Origin: Segatella copri
Lineage (GTDB): Bacteria > Bacteroidota > Bacteroidia > Bacteroidales > Bacteroidaceae
Length of the DNA stretch: 64,000 nt
NCBI RefSeq assembly: GCF_009495355.1
Contig: NZ_VZAD01000061.1
Location: forward strand, 1 to 64,000
Direction: 5' to 3'
This document shows positions 45,821-54,375 of the stretch, one piece after another. The notes below the pieces were generated by a model. It was not told the DNA's origin. It did not search any database and was given only the letters and a program-made list of their open reading frames with translations. The position numbers were made by a program, and so were the translations under genes. How positions within the stretch are numbered: the stretch's first letter is position 1; each line of letters starts with the position of its first letter.

Positions 45821-48649
45821 ATGAGAAAATATCCTTTCATAGCACTTTTGTTGTTTGCCTTCATCTGTATGATGGCAAGTCCCAACATGCCGTTCTTCAA
45901 GAAGAAAAAGAAGAAGGCTGCCGCCGACTCTACGGCTGTGGTCGATTCTGTCTTGCGCGACTCAGCAGGCAATGTGGTGGCTGATACTGCCCGCATGGAC
46001 TCTCTGCAAAAGGCTATCTGGAAGCACAACCAAGTGGTGGACGACAGTATTCGTCTCGACAGTATTGCCCGCAAGAAGTCGGGTGGAGTAGATGCTCCTG
46101 TCACTTATTCGGCTTCCGACTCGCTTGTCTATGACGCCAAGAACAAGGTGGCGCATCTTTATGGCTCTGCGCAGGTGAAGTATGAGAATATGGATCTTGC
46201 CAGCGACCGTATTTCGATGGACATCGATAAGAGTAACGTGAAGGCTATGGGTACGGCCGACTCTACTGCCGAGGGTGGTGTAAAGGGAAAGCCTGTATTC
46301 AAGATGGGTAGCGACGAGTATGATACCGATACCATCAAGTTCAATTTCAAGAGCAAGAAAGCCCTTATTAATAATGTATATACCGAGCAGCAGGACGGTT
46401 TCCTGTCGGGTATGCGCTCCAAGCGCGACTCTTCAGGAGTGATCTATCTGCAGCATGGACGTTACACCACCTGCGATGACCCACATCCTGATTTCTATAT
46501 CTCGCTCTCGCGTGCCAAGGTGCGTCCTGGCAAGGATGTAGTCTTTGGCCCGGCTTACCTCGTGGTGTGTGATGTGCCTATGCCTTTCGCCATTCCTTAT
46601 GGTTTCTTCCCCTTTACCAAGAGCTATAGCAGCGGTTTTATCATGCCTACTTATGGCGATGAGAGCGACCGAGGATTCTATTTGCGCGATGGTGGATATT
46701 ATTTTGCCATCAACGACAAATGGGACTTGAAACTCCTGGGCGAAATCTACACCAAGGGCTCTTGGGGTCTCTCGGCTGCCAGCAACTATCGCAAGCGCTA
46801 CAAGTATTCGGGAAGCTTCTATTTCAGCTATCAGGATACTAAGACAGGTGATAAGGGAATGCCCGACTTTGCCGAGCAGGAGAGTTTCAAGTTGCAATGG
46901 AGCCATCGACAAGACTCCAAGGCCAATCCTTACAGCTCGCTTTCTGCCAGCGTCAACTTTGCTTCAACCAGTTATGAGCGCAACAATCTCAACTCGCTCT
47001 ATAATCCACAGTCGATGACGCAGAGTACCAGAACCTCTTCTGTCAACTGGAGCACCAACTTTTCGAGCATAGGTATGTCGCTGACGGCAACTACCAACCT
47101 CTCGCAGAACATGCGCGACTCTTCGTTGGCAGTCACTCTGCCCGACCTCAATATCAACATTGCGCGTTTCTATCCATTCCGTCGCAAGAAGATGGTGGGT
47201 GACGAGCGATGGTATGAGAAGATAGCCCTGAGCTATACAGGACATGTGAGCAACTCCATTTCCACTAAGGAAGATCTGCTTTTCAAGAGCAATCTTATTA
47301 AAGACTGGCGCAACGGATGGGAACATCGCATTCCGGTAAGTGCCAACTTCACGCTCTTCAAGTACATCAACATCAGTCCTAACTTCAACTTTACCGACCG
47401 TATGTACACCAATAAGGTCACTAAGTCGTGGGACGAGCAGAAGCAGGTCGAGGTGGCTGATACGACCTATGGTTTCCATAATGTGTACAACTGGAACATG
47501 AGCATCAGTGCCTCTACCAAGCTTTATGGTTTCTGGGTGCCCAACCGCAAGCTCTTCGGTGACAAGATACAGGCCATACGCCACGTGCTCTCGCCAACTG
47601 TAAGCTTCAGCTATGCGCCAGACTTTGGTGCTTCTCGCTATGGATACTGGGATACTTATCAGAAGACTGATGCCAATGGAAATGTATCGCTCGTCAGCTA
47701 CTCGCCTTATCAAAACTCGCTCTTTGGTGTGCCGGGCAAGGGTAAGCAGGGAAGCATTTCCTTCACATTGGGCAACAACCTTGAGATGAAGGTCAAGAGC
47801 GATAAGGACTCCACCGGATTTAAAAAGATAAGTCTTATCGATGCTTTCGATATCAATATGAGTTACAATACGGCAGCCAAGGTGCGGCCATGGAGTGACC
47901 TCGGTATCGACTTGCGCCTGAAATGGTGGAAAAACTATACTTACAGTATGCATGCTGTCTTTGCCACCTATGCCTATGAACTCGACGAACAGGGAAATCC
48001 TTATGTGGGAACCCATACTGAGTGGGGCAAGGGACGTTTCGGACGTTTCCAGGGTATGTCGCAGAACTTCTCTTTCACGCTTACGCCTGATAAGTTGAAG
48101 AAACTATTCGGAGGAGGCGATGACAGCGACAGCGAAAACTCCCGCAACAAGGATGACGATGAGGGTGTAGATACCAGTATCGAAACCAATATCGACGATG
48201 ATATGGAGGCCGGAAAGCATGGAGCCAAGAAGAAGGGCGGAAAGGCCAAGACCGATGACGACGGTTACATGGCTTTCAATATGCCTTGGTCGCTTTCTGT
48301 GGGTTACGGTATCACCATGCGTGAGGATACTCGCCGAGAAAAGTTCAACGAGAGCACCATGCGCTATCCATACAAGTTTACCCAGACTCTCAACTTCAGT
48401 GGTAACGTGCGTATCAGTGATGGCTGGAACATCAGTTTCTCATCTGGCTACGACTTCGAGAACAAGGCCATGAGTATGACAACTGCTTCTCTGCAGCGCG
48501 ACCTCCACTGTTTCAATATGAGTTGTTCGGTAGTGTTAGCTCCTTACACCAGCTATAACTTCACGTTCCGTTGTAACGCTTCTACGCTTACAGATGCTTT
48601 GAAGTACGATAAGCGAAGCGGTTATTCCAACGCCGTGCAGTGGTATTGA
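45821..48649 (+). CDS. lptD: LPS assembly outer-membrane protein LptD
   Basis: A large (942-residue) outer-membrane beta-barrel that inserts lipopolysaccharide in the outer leaflet. Signal peptide (MRKYPFIALLLFAFICMMA), then a Lys-rich patch, an OstA/LptA-like jelly-roll domain (about 100-240: YGSAQVKYENMDLASDRI and YTTCDDPHPDFYI) and a barrel of about 26 strands. The plug/lumenal motif PMPFAIPYGFFPF is typical of Bacteroidetes LptD. A low-complexity acidic/lysine loop (DDDEGVDTSIETNIDDD) interrupts the barrel near residue 785. The start follows a -7 box by only 8 nt. Confidence 0.9.
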   Translation: MRKYPFIALLLFAFICMMASPNMPFFKKKKKKAAADSTAVVDSVLRDSAGNVVADTARMDSLQKAIWKHNQVVDDSIRLDSIARKKSGGVDAPVTYSASDSLVYDAKNKVAHLYGSAQVKYENMDLASDRISMDIDKSNVKAMGTADSTAEGGVKGKPVFKMGSDEYDTDTIKFNFKSKKALINNVYTEQQDGFLSGMRSKRDSSGVIYLQHGRYTTCDDPHPDFYISLSRAKVRPGKDVVFGPAYLVVCDVPMPFAIPYGFFPFTKSYSSGFIMPTYGDESDRGFYLRDGGYYFAINDKWDLKLLGEIYTKGSWGLSAASNYRKRYKYSGSFYFSYQDTKTGDKGMPDFAEQESFKLQWSHRQDSKANPYSSLSASVNFASTSYERNNLNSLYNPQSMTQSTRTSSVNWSTNFSSIGMSLTATTNLSQNMRDSSLAVTLPDLNINIARFYPFRRKKMVGDERWYEKIALSYTGHVSNSISTKEDLLFKSNLIKDWRNGWEHRIPVSANFTLFKYINISPNFNFTDRMYTNKVTKSWDEQKQVEVADTTYGFHNVYNWNMSISASTKLYGFWVPNRKLFGDKIQAIRHVLSPTVSFSYAPDFGASRYGYWDTYQKTDANGNVSLVSYSPYQNSLFGVPGKGKQGSISFTLGNNLEMKVKSDKDSTGFKKISLIDAFDINMSYNTAAKVRPWSDLGIDLRLKWWKNYTYSMHAVFATYAYELDEQGNPYVGTHTEWGKGRFGRFQGMSQNFSFTLTPDKLKKLFGGGDDSDSENSRNKDDDEGVDTSIETNIDDDMEAGKHGAKKKGGKAKTDDDGYMAFNMPWSLSVGYGITMREDTRREKFNESTMRYPYKFTQTLNFSGNVRISDGWNISFSSGYDFENKAMSMTTASLQRDLHCFNMSCSVVLAPYTSYNFTFRCNASTLTDALKYDKRSGYSNAVQWY

Positions 48650-48773
48650 TGCAGGAAAGGTAGATGGTGAGAGTCGAGGAAGGCTCAACTTTTACAAGTA
48701 TAATAGAAGATATTTTACTCAAGTTTCGCAAGTGGTTTAAGTACGGGCAGAAGGTCCAGTTCCAGAAGCAGCA

Positions 48774-48968
48774 CGCCCTGAAAGGGCAGAAGCTCTTAGC
48801 CCAGGGCAGCGCCCTGGGTATAATGGCTATCAGGAAGGCGCCCTGTAAGGGCAAAAGCTTTGAAAATTGCCTGAGTTTTAAAGCTTTTGCCCTTACAGGG
48901 CGACAGGTTTGCGAACGTAATAACCCAGGGCGTTGCCCTGGGCTAAGAGCTTCTGCCCTTTCAGGGCG
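48774..48968. repeat. Large nested palindromic element, copy C
   Basis: A 195-bp copy with all three nested inverted pairs, almost identical to copy B. It begins 124 bp after lptD, and AAGTTTCGCAAG lies upstream at about 48721. Confidence 0.88.
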
Positions 48969-48993
48969 TGTGGGATAAAAATATTTTATATAG

Positions 48994-49035
48994 AAAAGGC
49001 TTTTGCAACCAGGTTGCAGAAGCCTTTTTGTATTT
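48994..49035 (+). terminator. Rho-independent terminator
   Basis: AAAAGGCTTTTGCAA pairs with TTGCAGAAGCCTTTT across a CCAGG loop, followed by T-rich sequence. It directly precedes a TATTTTTG -7 box (49031-49038) for the P-type ATPase gene, so terminator and next promoter abut. Confidence 0.82.
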
Positions 49036-49086
49036 TTGCATCCGAAAAAGAACAGAAATATAATATAACTAAAGTATCTTATCAAT

Positions 49087-50814
49087 ATGGAAACAAATCA
49101 TCATCATCACGAATGTGGTTGTGCTCAAGGTTCTCACGGTTGTGGCTGTGAGCATCATCACGAGCATCATGACGAGCATGGAAGCCTTGGCAAGCGCTTT
49201 CTGCTCATTTCGGTCACTGTATTATTGCTTATAGGAGCTTACTTCGTCGAAAAGACATGTGCGCTGTCTACCTGGCAGTTGCTCCTGGTTTATCTTGTTC
49301 CCTATCTGCTGATAGGTCACGACACCTTGGGCGAGGCTGCCGAGGGTATTGCTCATGGCGATGTGTTCAATGAACATTTCCTGATGACCATTGCCACCAT
49401 AGGAGCCTTGTGCATCGGTTTCTTTCCGGGCGAGGAGACAGAGTTTGCTGAGGCTGTCTTCGTCATGCTTTTCTTCCAGGTGGGTGAACTCTTCGAAGGC
49501 TATGCCGAGGGAAAGAGTCACGACAGTATCTCACATCTGATGACCATTCGTCCTGATGTGGCTCACGTCTGTCATGGAGAAGAGGTGCAGACAGTTGCGC
49601 CCGAGACGGTACAAATAGGCGAGACGGTTCTGGTAAAACGAGGAGAGAAAGTGCCTCTTGACGGTAATGTCGTCAGTGGTTCTGCGCTTCTTGACACTTC
49701 TGTCCTTACGGGCGAGAGTGTACCTCGTGAGGTAAAAGAGGGCGATGAGGTTTATTCGGGCAGCATCAATGTGAAGGGAGAACTGCGTTTGCAGACCACC
49801 AAGACTTTTGGTGAGAGTACAGCCTCTCGCATCATAGCCTTGGTAGAGGGGGCCGGTGCAAGCAAGTCGCGCAGTGAGTCTTTCATCACCCGCTTTGCCC
49901 GCGTTTATACTCCTGTAGTTGTGCTGGCAGCCTTGGTCTTGGCTATTGTCCCGCCTCTCTTGGGCGCTTTGGGCTTGGGTGTGCAGCTCTTTGGTGAGGG
50001 CAGTTTTATGCAACTGTTGCCTCTTTGGCTCAACCGTGCGCTTATCTTCCTTGTGGTATCCTGTCCTTGTGCCTTGGTTATCAGTGTGCCGCTCACTTTC
50101 TTCGGTGGCATTGGCGGAGCCTCCCGTGCAGGTATTCTCATCAAGGGAAGCAGTTATATGGACGCTCTTGCCAAGGTTGGCGTAGTGGTGTTTGATAAGA
50201 CTGGAACGCTGACTCATGGCGAGGTGTTGGTACAGGCCGATGAGGGTGCGCCTGTTGTGGTAGGCGACCGTGTAAAAGAAAGCAGTGCCGAGGCCATAGC
50301 CCAGTTGCGCCGTGAGGGTGTCGTCAAGACGGTGATGCTTACAGGCGACCGTCAGGAAGTGGGCGATCGCATAGCCCGTCAGTTGGGTCTCGATGAATAT
50401 AAAGCCGAGCTGATGCCAGCCGACAAGTTGGTTCATGTAGAACAACTGTTGAAGCAGAAACCTGCAGGCAAGACTTTGGCTTATGTAGGTGATGGCATCA
50501 ACGATGCGCCCGTATTGAAGAGGGCAGATGTGGGAATAGCCATGGGTGCCTTGGGATGTGATGCTGCCATCGAGGCTGCTGATGTGGTATTGATGGACGA
50601 TGAGCCTCGAAAGGTTCCTCTTGCTGTTCACATTGCCCGTCGCACCATCCGCATTGCCCATCAGAATGTGGCCTTTGCCATAGGAGTCAAAGTGGCAGTC
50701 CTGTTGCTTGCCACCGTGGGTTTAGGTACCATGTGGATGGCTGTCTTCGCCGATGTCGGCGTAACGGTTCTTGCTGTCCTCAATGCCATGAGAGCATTGA
50801 AGAAAGTGGAATAG
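49087..50814 (+). CDS. Heavy-metal P1B-type ATPase lacking most of the nucleotide-binding domain
   Basis: A 575-residue inner-membrane metal pump of the ZntA/CadA type. A His/Cys-rich N-terminus (HHHHECGCAQGSHGCGCEHH) probably binds metal. Membrane segments, actuator loop (DTSVLTGESVPREV), metal-site SCPCALVIS, phosphorylation motif DKTGTLTHGE (Asp370), MLTGDR and GDGINDAPVLKRADVG are present. Between Asp370 and the TGDR Asp421 are only about 50 residues; related pumps have roughly 180-190, including the N-domain with its HP motif. That domain is missing in frame, so this copy is probably inactive or works differently. Zn/Cd/Pb efflux is the family role. Confidence 0.88.
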   Translation: METNHHHHECGCAQGSHGCGCEHHHEHHDEHGSLGKRFLLISVTVLLLIGAYFVEKTCALSTWQLLLVYLVPYLLIGHDTLGEAAEGIAHGDVFNEHFLMTIATIGALCIGFFPGEETEFAEAVFVMLFFQVGELFEGYAEGKSHDSISHLMTIRPDVAHVCHGEEVQTVAPETVQIGETVLVKRGEKVPLDGNVVSGSALLDTSVLTGESVPREVKEGDEVYSGSINVKGELRLQTTKTFGESTASRIIALVEGAGASKSRSESFITRFARVYTPVVVLAALVLAIVPPLLGALGLGVQLFGEGSFMQLLPLWLNRALIFLVVSCPCALVISVPLTFFGGIGGASRAGILIKGSSYMDALAKVGVVVFDKTGTLTHGEVLVQADEGAPVVVGDRVKESSAEAIAQLRREGVVKTVMLTGDRQEVGDRIARQLGLDEYKAELMPADKLVHVEQLLKQKPAGKTLAYVGDGINDAPVLKRADVGIAMGALGCDAAIEAADVVLMDDEPRKVPLAVHIARRTIRIAHQNVAFAIGVKVAVLLLATVGLGTMWMAVFADVGVTVLAVLNAMRALKKVE

Positions 50815-50835
50815 TTCCGCTTGTTATAAAAATAT

Positions 50836-50881
50836 CAACCCACCTGTCTTGGAAATCCAAAACAAGTGGGTTGTTATTTTT
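50836..50881 (+). terminator. Terminator after the P-type ATPase gene
   Basis: AACCCACCTGT pairs with ACAAGTGGGTT (one mismatch), with an inner TTGG/CCAA pair, followed by TTATTTTT. Confidence 0.8.
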
Positions 50882-50888
50882 AGGGCGT

Positions 50889-50944
50889 TTTTACCCTTTT
50901 ACCTTTTTACTCTTTTACCCTTTTACTTTTTTACCCTTTTACCT
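50889..50944. repeat. Seven-copy 8-bp tandem repeat TTTTACCC
   Basis: Perfectly phased 8-bp units TTTTACCC, TTTTACCT, TTTTACTC, TTTTACCC, TTTTACTT, TTTTACCC, TTTTACCT fill the gap between two convergent genes. The array runs into the last codons of the cvfB-like gene and supplies its end, KVKG and the stop codon. Confidence 0.85.
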
Positions 50945-51782
50945 TTAAAAGTCTGATACTCATAGGACTCACGGTGATGAGTCGTTTCTTGTAGAGGTCG
51001 CCAATGGCACGCTTGAATACCTTTTTGCTGACATGGAAGCGTTCGTAGATATCGTCAGCCTCGCTCTTGTCGCCTAAGTCGCAGGCACCATCGTTATCGA
51101 GCAGATACTGGTAGAGTGTTTCGGCAAAGTCGGCAGTTTGCTGTTGTCCTGTTTTCTGCAGACTCACATCAATCTTTCCGTCAGGGCGCACTCTTCCGAT
51201 ATAGCCTTTCATTCTGTCGCCAGTATGAATGTACTGGAATATCTGGTCCTGATAGAGCAGACCAGGGTACTGGTTGTCGATGATGACCTTGAAGCCGAGG
51301 TCTGTCTTCTGCCAGATCAGCAAGTCCACTTCGTCGCCATGACGATAGTGAGGATGTTCCTCCGACAGGTATCGCTCCACCTTGGCAGATGCTACGATAC
51401 GATAGCTCTCCTCGTCAATATGTACGTGAACGATGTATGACTGGCCCAAAACCATGCGCTTCTTCTGCTCACGGAAGGGACAGAAAAGGTCTTTCATCAG
51501 TCCCCATCCCAAGAAAGCGCCATATTCGTTCACCCATTTCACTTCGAGGTAGGCGAAGTCGCCCACTTTGGCAAGTGGCTTCTCGGTGGTAGCGATGAGT
51601 CGCTCGTCTTGGTCGAGGTAGATAAACACCTCAAGCTCGTCGCCAATGCTCACCTCTTCGGGTACGTAACGGGTAGGAAGAAGGATTTCTCCTTCTTCAC
51701 CTCCGTCAAGGTAAATGCCGAAGTCTACTCTTTTCACCACTCTCAGGCTGTTGAAATCGCCTAATTTTATCTTGTTGCTCAT
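50931..51782 (-). CDS. CvfB-family S1-like RNA-binding protein
   Basis: A cytoplasmic protein of 283 residues with three S1-like OB folds: about 5-65 (GDFNSLRVVKRVDFGIYL), about 70-135 (GDFAYLEVKWVNEYGAFLGW) and about 145-215 (GLLYQDQIFQYIHTGDRMKG). A C-terminal winged-helix spans about 225-280 (HVSKKVFKRAIGDLYKKRLI). This is the CvfB/YitL layout; CvfB influences virulence-gene expression in staphylococci. It is downstream of lolD by 32 bp. Its final residues are encoded by an 8-bp tandem array, so the C-terminal end may vary between strains. Confidence 0.9.
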   Translation of the reverse strand: MSNKIKLGDFNSLRVVKRVDFGIYLDGGEEGEILLPTRYVPEEVSIGDELEVFIYLDQDERLIATTEKPLAKVGDFAYLEVKWVNEYGAFLGWGLMKDLFCPFREQKKRMVLGQSYIVHVHIDEESYRIVASAKVERYLSEEHPHYRHGDEVDLLIWQKTDLGFKVIIDNQYPGLLYQDQIFQYIHTGDRMKGYIGRVRPDGKIDVSLQKTGQQQTADFAETLYQYLLDNDGACDLGDKSEADDIYERFHVSKKVFKRAIGDLYKKRLITVSPMSIRLLKVKG

Positions 51783-51814
51783 ATATGTGTTCTTTGTTTT
51801 TCTGTAGGTTGTCT

Positions 51815-52537
51815 TTATTCTTCGCTCTTCACGTATTCGTTCTTCACGTCTTCGTTTTCTACGGTTTCACTCTTCATCTCTTCGCTCTTTTCTACCATTC
51901 CGTCCTTCAGGTGTATGGTTCGGTCGGTAATCGAGGCAAGTCCCTCGTCGTGTGTGACAATGACAAAGGTTTGTCCGAACTTGTCGCGCAGATCGAAGAA
52001 GAGCTGATGCAGTTCTGCCTTGTTGTGTGAGTCGAGGCTGCCCGAAGGCTCATCGGCAAGGATTACAGCAGGATGATTTACCAAAGCTCTTGCCACAGCC
52101 ACGCGTTGCTTCTCACCTCCCGACAGTTCTGCTGGTTTGTGATGAGCTCTTTCGCTCAGCCCCATAAAGTCGAGCAGTTCTTCAGCCCTTGCCTTGGCTT
52201 CCTTGCGGCTCTTGCCTGCAATGAAAGCAGGAATCATGATGTTTTCGAGCGCGGTAAACTCCGGCAGTAACTGATGAAACTGGAATACGAAACCGATATG
52301 CTGGTTACGGAAGTCGCTCAACTTCCGCTGTGACAGTTTGCTCACGTCAATACCGTCTACCACTACGCTTCCCTCATCAGGGCGGTCGAGTGTGCCAATG
52401 ATCTGTAGCAGGGTGGTCTTGCCCGCACCACTTGGGCCTACGATGCTTACCACCTCACCTTTATTGATATGCAGGTCGATACCTTTAAGCACCTGCAGCG
52501 AGCCGAAGCTCTTTGTTATTCCTTTGATGTCTATCAT
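51815..52537 (-). CDS. lolD: LolD-like ABC transporter ATP-binding protein
   Basis: A cytoplasmic ATPase of 240 residues from the LolD/MacB group that powers release of lipoproteins from the inner membrane or similar substrates. Walker [13 protein letters not shown]-loop [12 protein letters not shown], signature [15 protein letters not shown] and Walker [13 protein letters not shown] are intact. The conserved domain ends near IHLKDGMV; the last 25 residues are a repetitive acidic/Lys tail ([20 protein letters not shown]) encoded by degenerate direct repeats. Its start codon overlaps the stop of the preceding gene (ATGA). No partner permease is in the window. Confidence 0.85.
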   Translation of the reverse strand: MIDIKGITKSFGSLQVLKGIDLHINKGEVVSIVGPSGAGKTTLLQIIGTLDRPDEGSVVVDGIDVSKLSQRKLSDFRNQHIGFVFQFHQLLPEFTALENIMIPAFIAGKSRKEAKARAEELLDFMGLSERAHHKPAELSGGEKQRVAVARALVNHPAVILADEPSGSLDSHNKAELHQLFFDLRDKFGQTFVIVTHDEGLASITDRTIHLKDGMVEKSEEMKSETVENEDVKNEYVKSEE

Positions 52538-54375
52538 TGTTGTTTGATATTATTCCATTTAAGTTCTGAAATTTTAGATTTTCCACAAAAGACAGTCACA
52601 ATATGTAGACCTTCTCTTATTCCTTTTGTCGGAATAATCCCTTTATTGTCAGGCAAAAAACCTTTTGAAATAATATTTCCATTTGTTATATTTGTAATTT
52701 GATAATAGAGTTTTTTTTGAGAGTCGTTATGTTTGACATTATATATAATTCTATCCTTTGATATGTTTATTTTTATTTGGGGCTCAACTTTTGCTCGTAA
52801 GTCTATAGTAAAAGGTTCTCCTTCTGTTTTTCCATTTTTATTAATATATGTTAGTTTAAATGTAGAAGGATACAACTTGTTCATAAATGCAGTAAATTTT
52901 CCTTCACTTATGTTATCGACCATATAACTGTATGGTACAGGATAATCAGAGTCTGTTTGTTCTACAAGAATCTGAGTTGTTCCTTCAAGATCTTTAATTC
53001 CTATCTCAGCCTCAACAAAATTATCCTCTTCATTAGAAACTCTCGTATTAGTGTCTGCAGGATATTCTACATTATTAAATTCTGCATTTGGCTTTTGTGG
53101 TATGTAATCGTATAATTCATATGTGATATGATGATTTTTGTAGTTGCCGCCTGGGCCATATGAAACAGAAATGTTTTTAAGGCGGAGATAGCCATCTATA
53201 GTTCTTGCATATAGAGAATTATTTGTTAGATCCGTTAGGTTTTTGAAAGGTTGCCAACTTCCATCTTTCAACAGAACATATTTTCCCGCATCTCCCCATT
53301 CTTGTTTTGATCCTATGTCATAGGAATTGCTATTATTGTAATATGATGTTGGAGATATATAACTTTCATTTGTAGAGTTTACTTTTTGTGGCTGTTGAAA
53401 TTGTTGTACATTAGAAGTTGTTGTTCCTTTTACATTGGTGCCAGACATTCCTGTTGCAATCGGTCTGTCCCATCCGCAAAATGAAAAGAAATCTTGTATG
53501 GCTTTGCCTATGTATCTTATACTTGTTCCTTTGGATATACCATATTGCATGATAGCAGTTTCTTTGTCATCAGAATCAACAAAGTAGTTTAATGATATAC
53601 CTTGTTTGTAAGGTGTGTCACTATTGAGATACCATGTTCTTTTGCCATCCTCAGAATATATGTTGGCTTTTCCTGAAGTCGCATATTTGTAGTTGTCTTC
53701 TTCACTTGACATAGCATAAGAACCTATGAGTTTTGCTGTAAATTGGTTCTCAGGTGTTGCCACTTTCAATAAATTTCCAGAAGCATATGCTTTTATGTTA
53801 AAGCCTATAGCTTTTAATAAGGCTTGTGTTGCTACAGTAATAAAATCATATTTGTTGGGATTGATTTTATTTTGATCTAAATTGTAATCGAATTTTGCCC
53901 TTTTCGAAAATTTTATAGTTGCGTCTGGTGTGTCTCTAAAAAAGGATATTTCTTCGTTTTGATCAGTAAAGTGTGGAAAAGAATATGTTTGTGAACACCG
54001 TTTTGCATATACTTTGTCTGTTTCCCTATATTGCGGAGCGACATCTGAAGATACAGAATAGGTTTCAACTTGAGCAAGGCAATTGGCATCAGTAAAACTG
54101 GTAAATTCCATATTAATATTTAATGGAAATGTAGTTGGTATGTTTTCTTCAACTAATTTGCATGCATATTCGAAAGCTCCTTTTATGGTTTTGGATATTT
54201 GGGATCCTTTATAGGTAACATTAATAATTGTTCCACCATAAATGTTTCTTTCTACTGGTAATGTAATAGTTAAGGGTGTCTTTTCTGTGGAATATACCAT
54301 GTTTGGGTTCTTCTGAGAAAAGACATTTGATAATCCGATGAACAGAATTGATAATGTAAAAAAAAATTTTCTCAT
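52534..54375 (-). CDS. Secreted protein with degenerate metalloprotease motif and T9SS-type tail
   Basis: A 613-residue exported protein (signal peptide [20 protein letters not shown]). No complete known domain is recognised. The stretch [18 protein letters not shown] has the shape of TVA.HE..HA.GFN zinc-protease helices, but His, Glu and His are replaced by Gln, Ala and Lys. The C-terminus ([17 protein letters not shown]...[17 protein letters not shown]) looks like a type-A T9SS sorting domain, predicting surface secretion. Low G+C relative to neighbours. Start overlaps the stop of the gene at 54372, and its stop overlaps the lolD start. Confidence 0.65.
   Translation of the reverse strand: MRKFFFTLSILFIGLSNVFSQKNPNMVYSTEKTPLTITLPVERNIYGGTIINVTYKGSQISKTIKGAFEYACKLVEENIPTTFPLNINMEFTSFTDANCLAQVETYSVSSDVAPQYRETDKVYAKRCSQTYSFPHFTDQNEEISFFRDTPDATIKFSKRAKFDYNLDQNKINPNKYDFITVATQALLKAIGFNIKAYASGNLLKVATPENQFTAKLIGSYAMSSEEDNYKYATSGKANIYSEDGKRTWYLNSDTPYKQGISLNYFVDSDDKETAIMQYGISKGTSIRYIGKAIQDFFSFCGWDRPIATGMSGTNVKGTTTSNVQQFQQPQKVNSTNESYISPTSYYNNSNSYDIGSKQEWGDAGKYVLLKDGSWQPFKNLTDLTNNSLYARTIDGYLRLKNISVSYGPGGNYKNHHITYELYDYIPQKPNAEFNNVEYPADTNTRVSNEEDNFVEAEIGIKDLEGTTQILVEQTDSDYPVPYSYMVDNISEGKFTAFMNKLYPSTFKLTYINKNGKTEGEPFTIDLRAKVEPQIKINISKDRIIYNVKHNDSQKKLYYQITNITNGNIISKGFLPDNKGIIPTKGIREGLHIVTVFCGKSKISELKWNNIKQQ

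Noticed and set aside
49531..50661. 376-codon minus-strand frame opposite the P-type ATPase
   Set aside because: The plus strand encodes clear ATPase motifs; the opposite frame has no recognisable domain.
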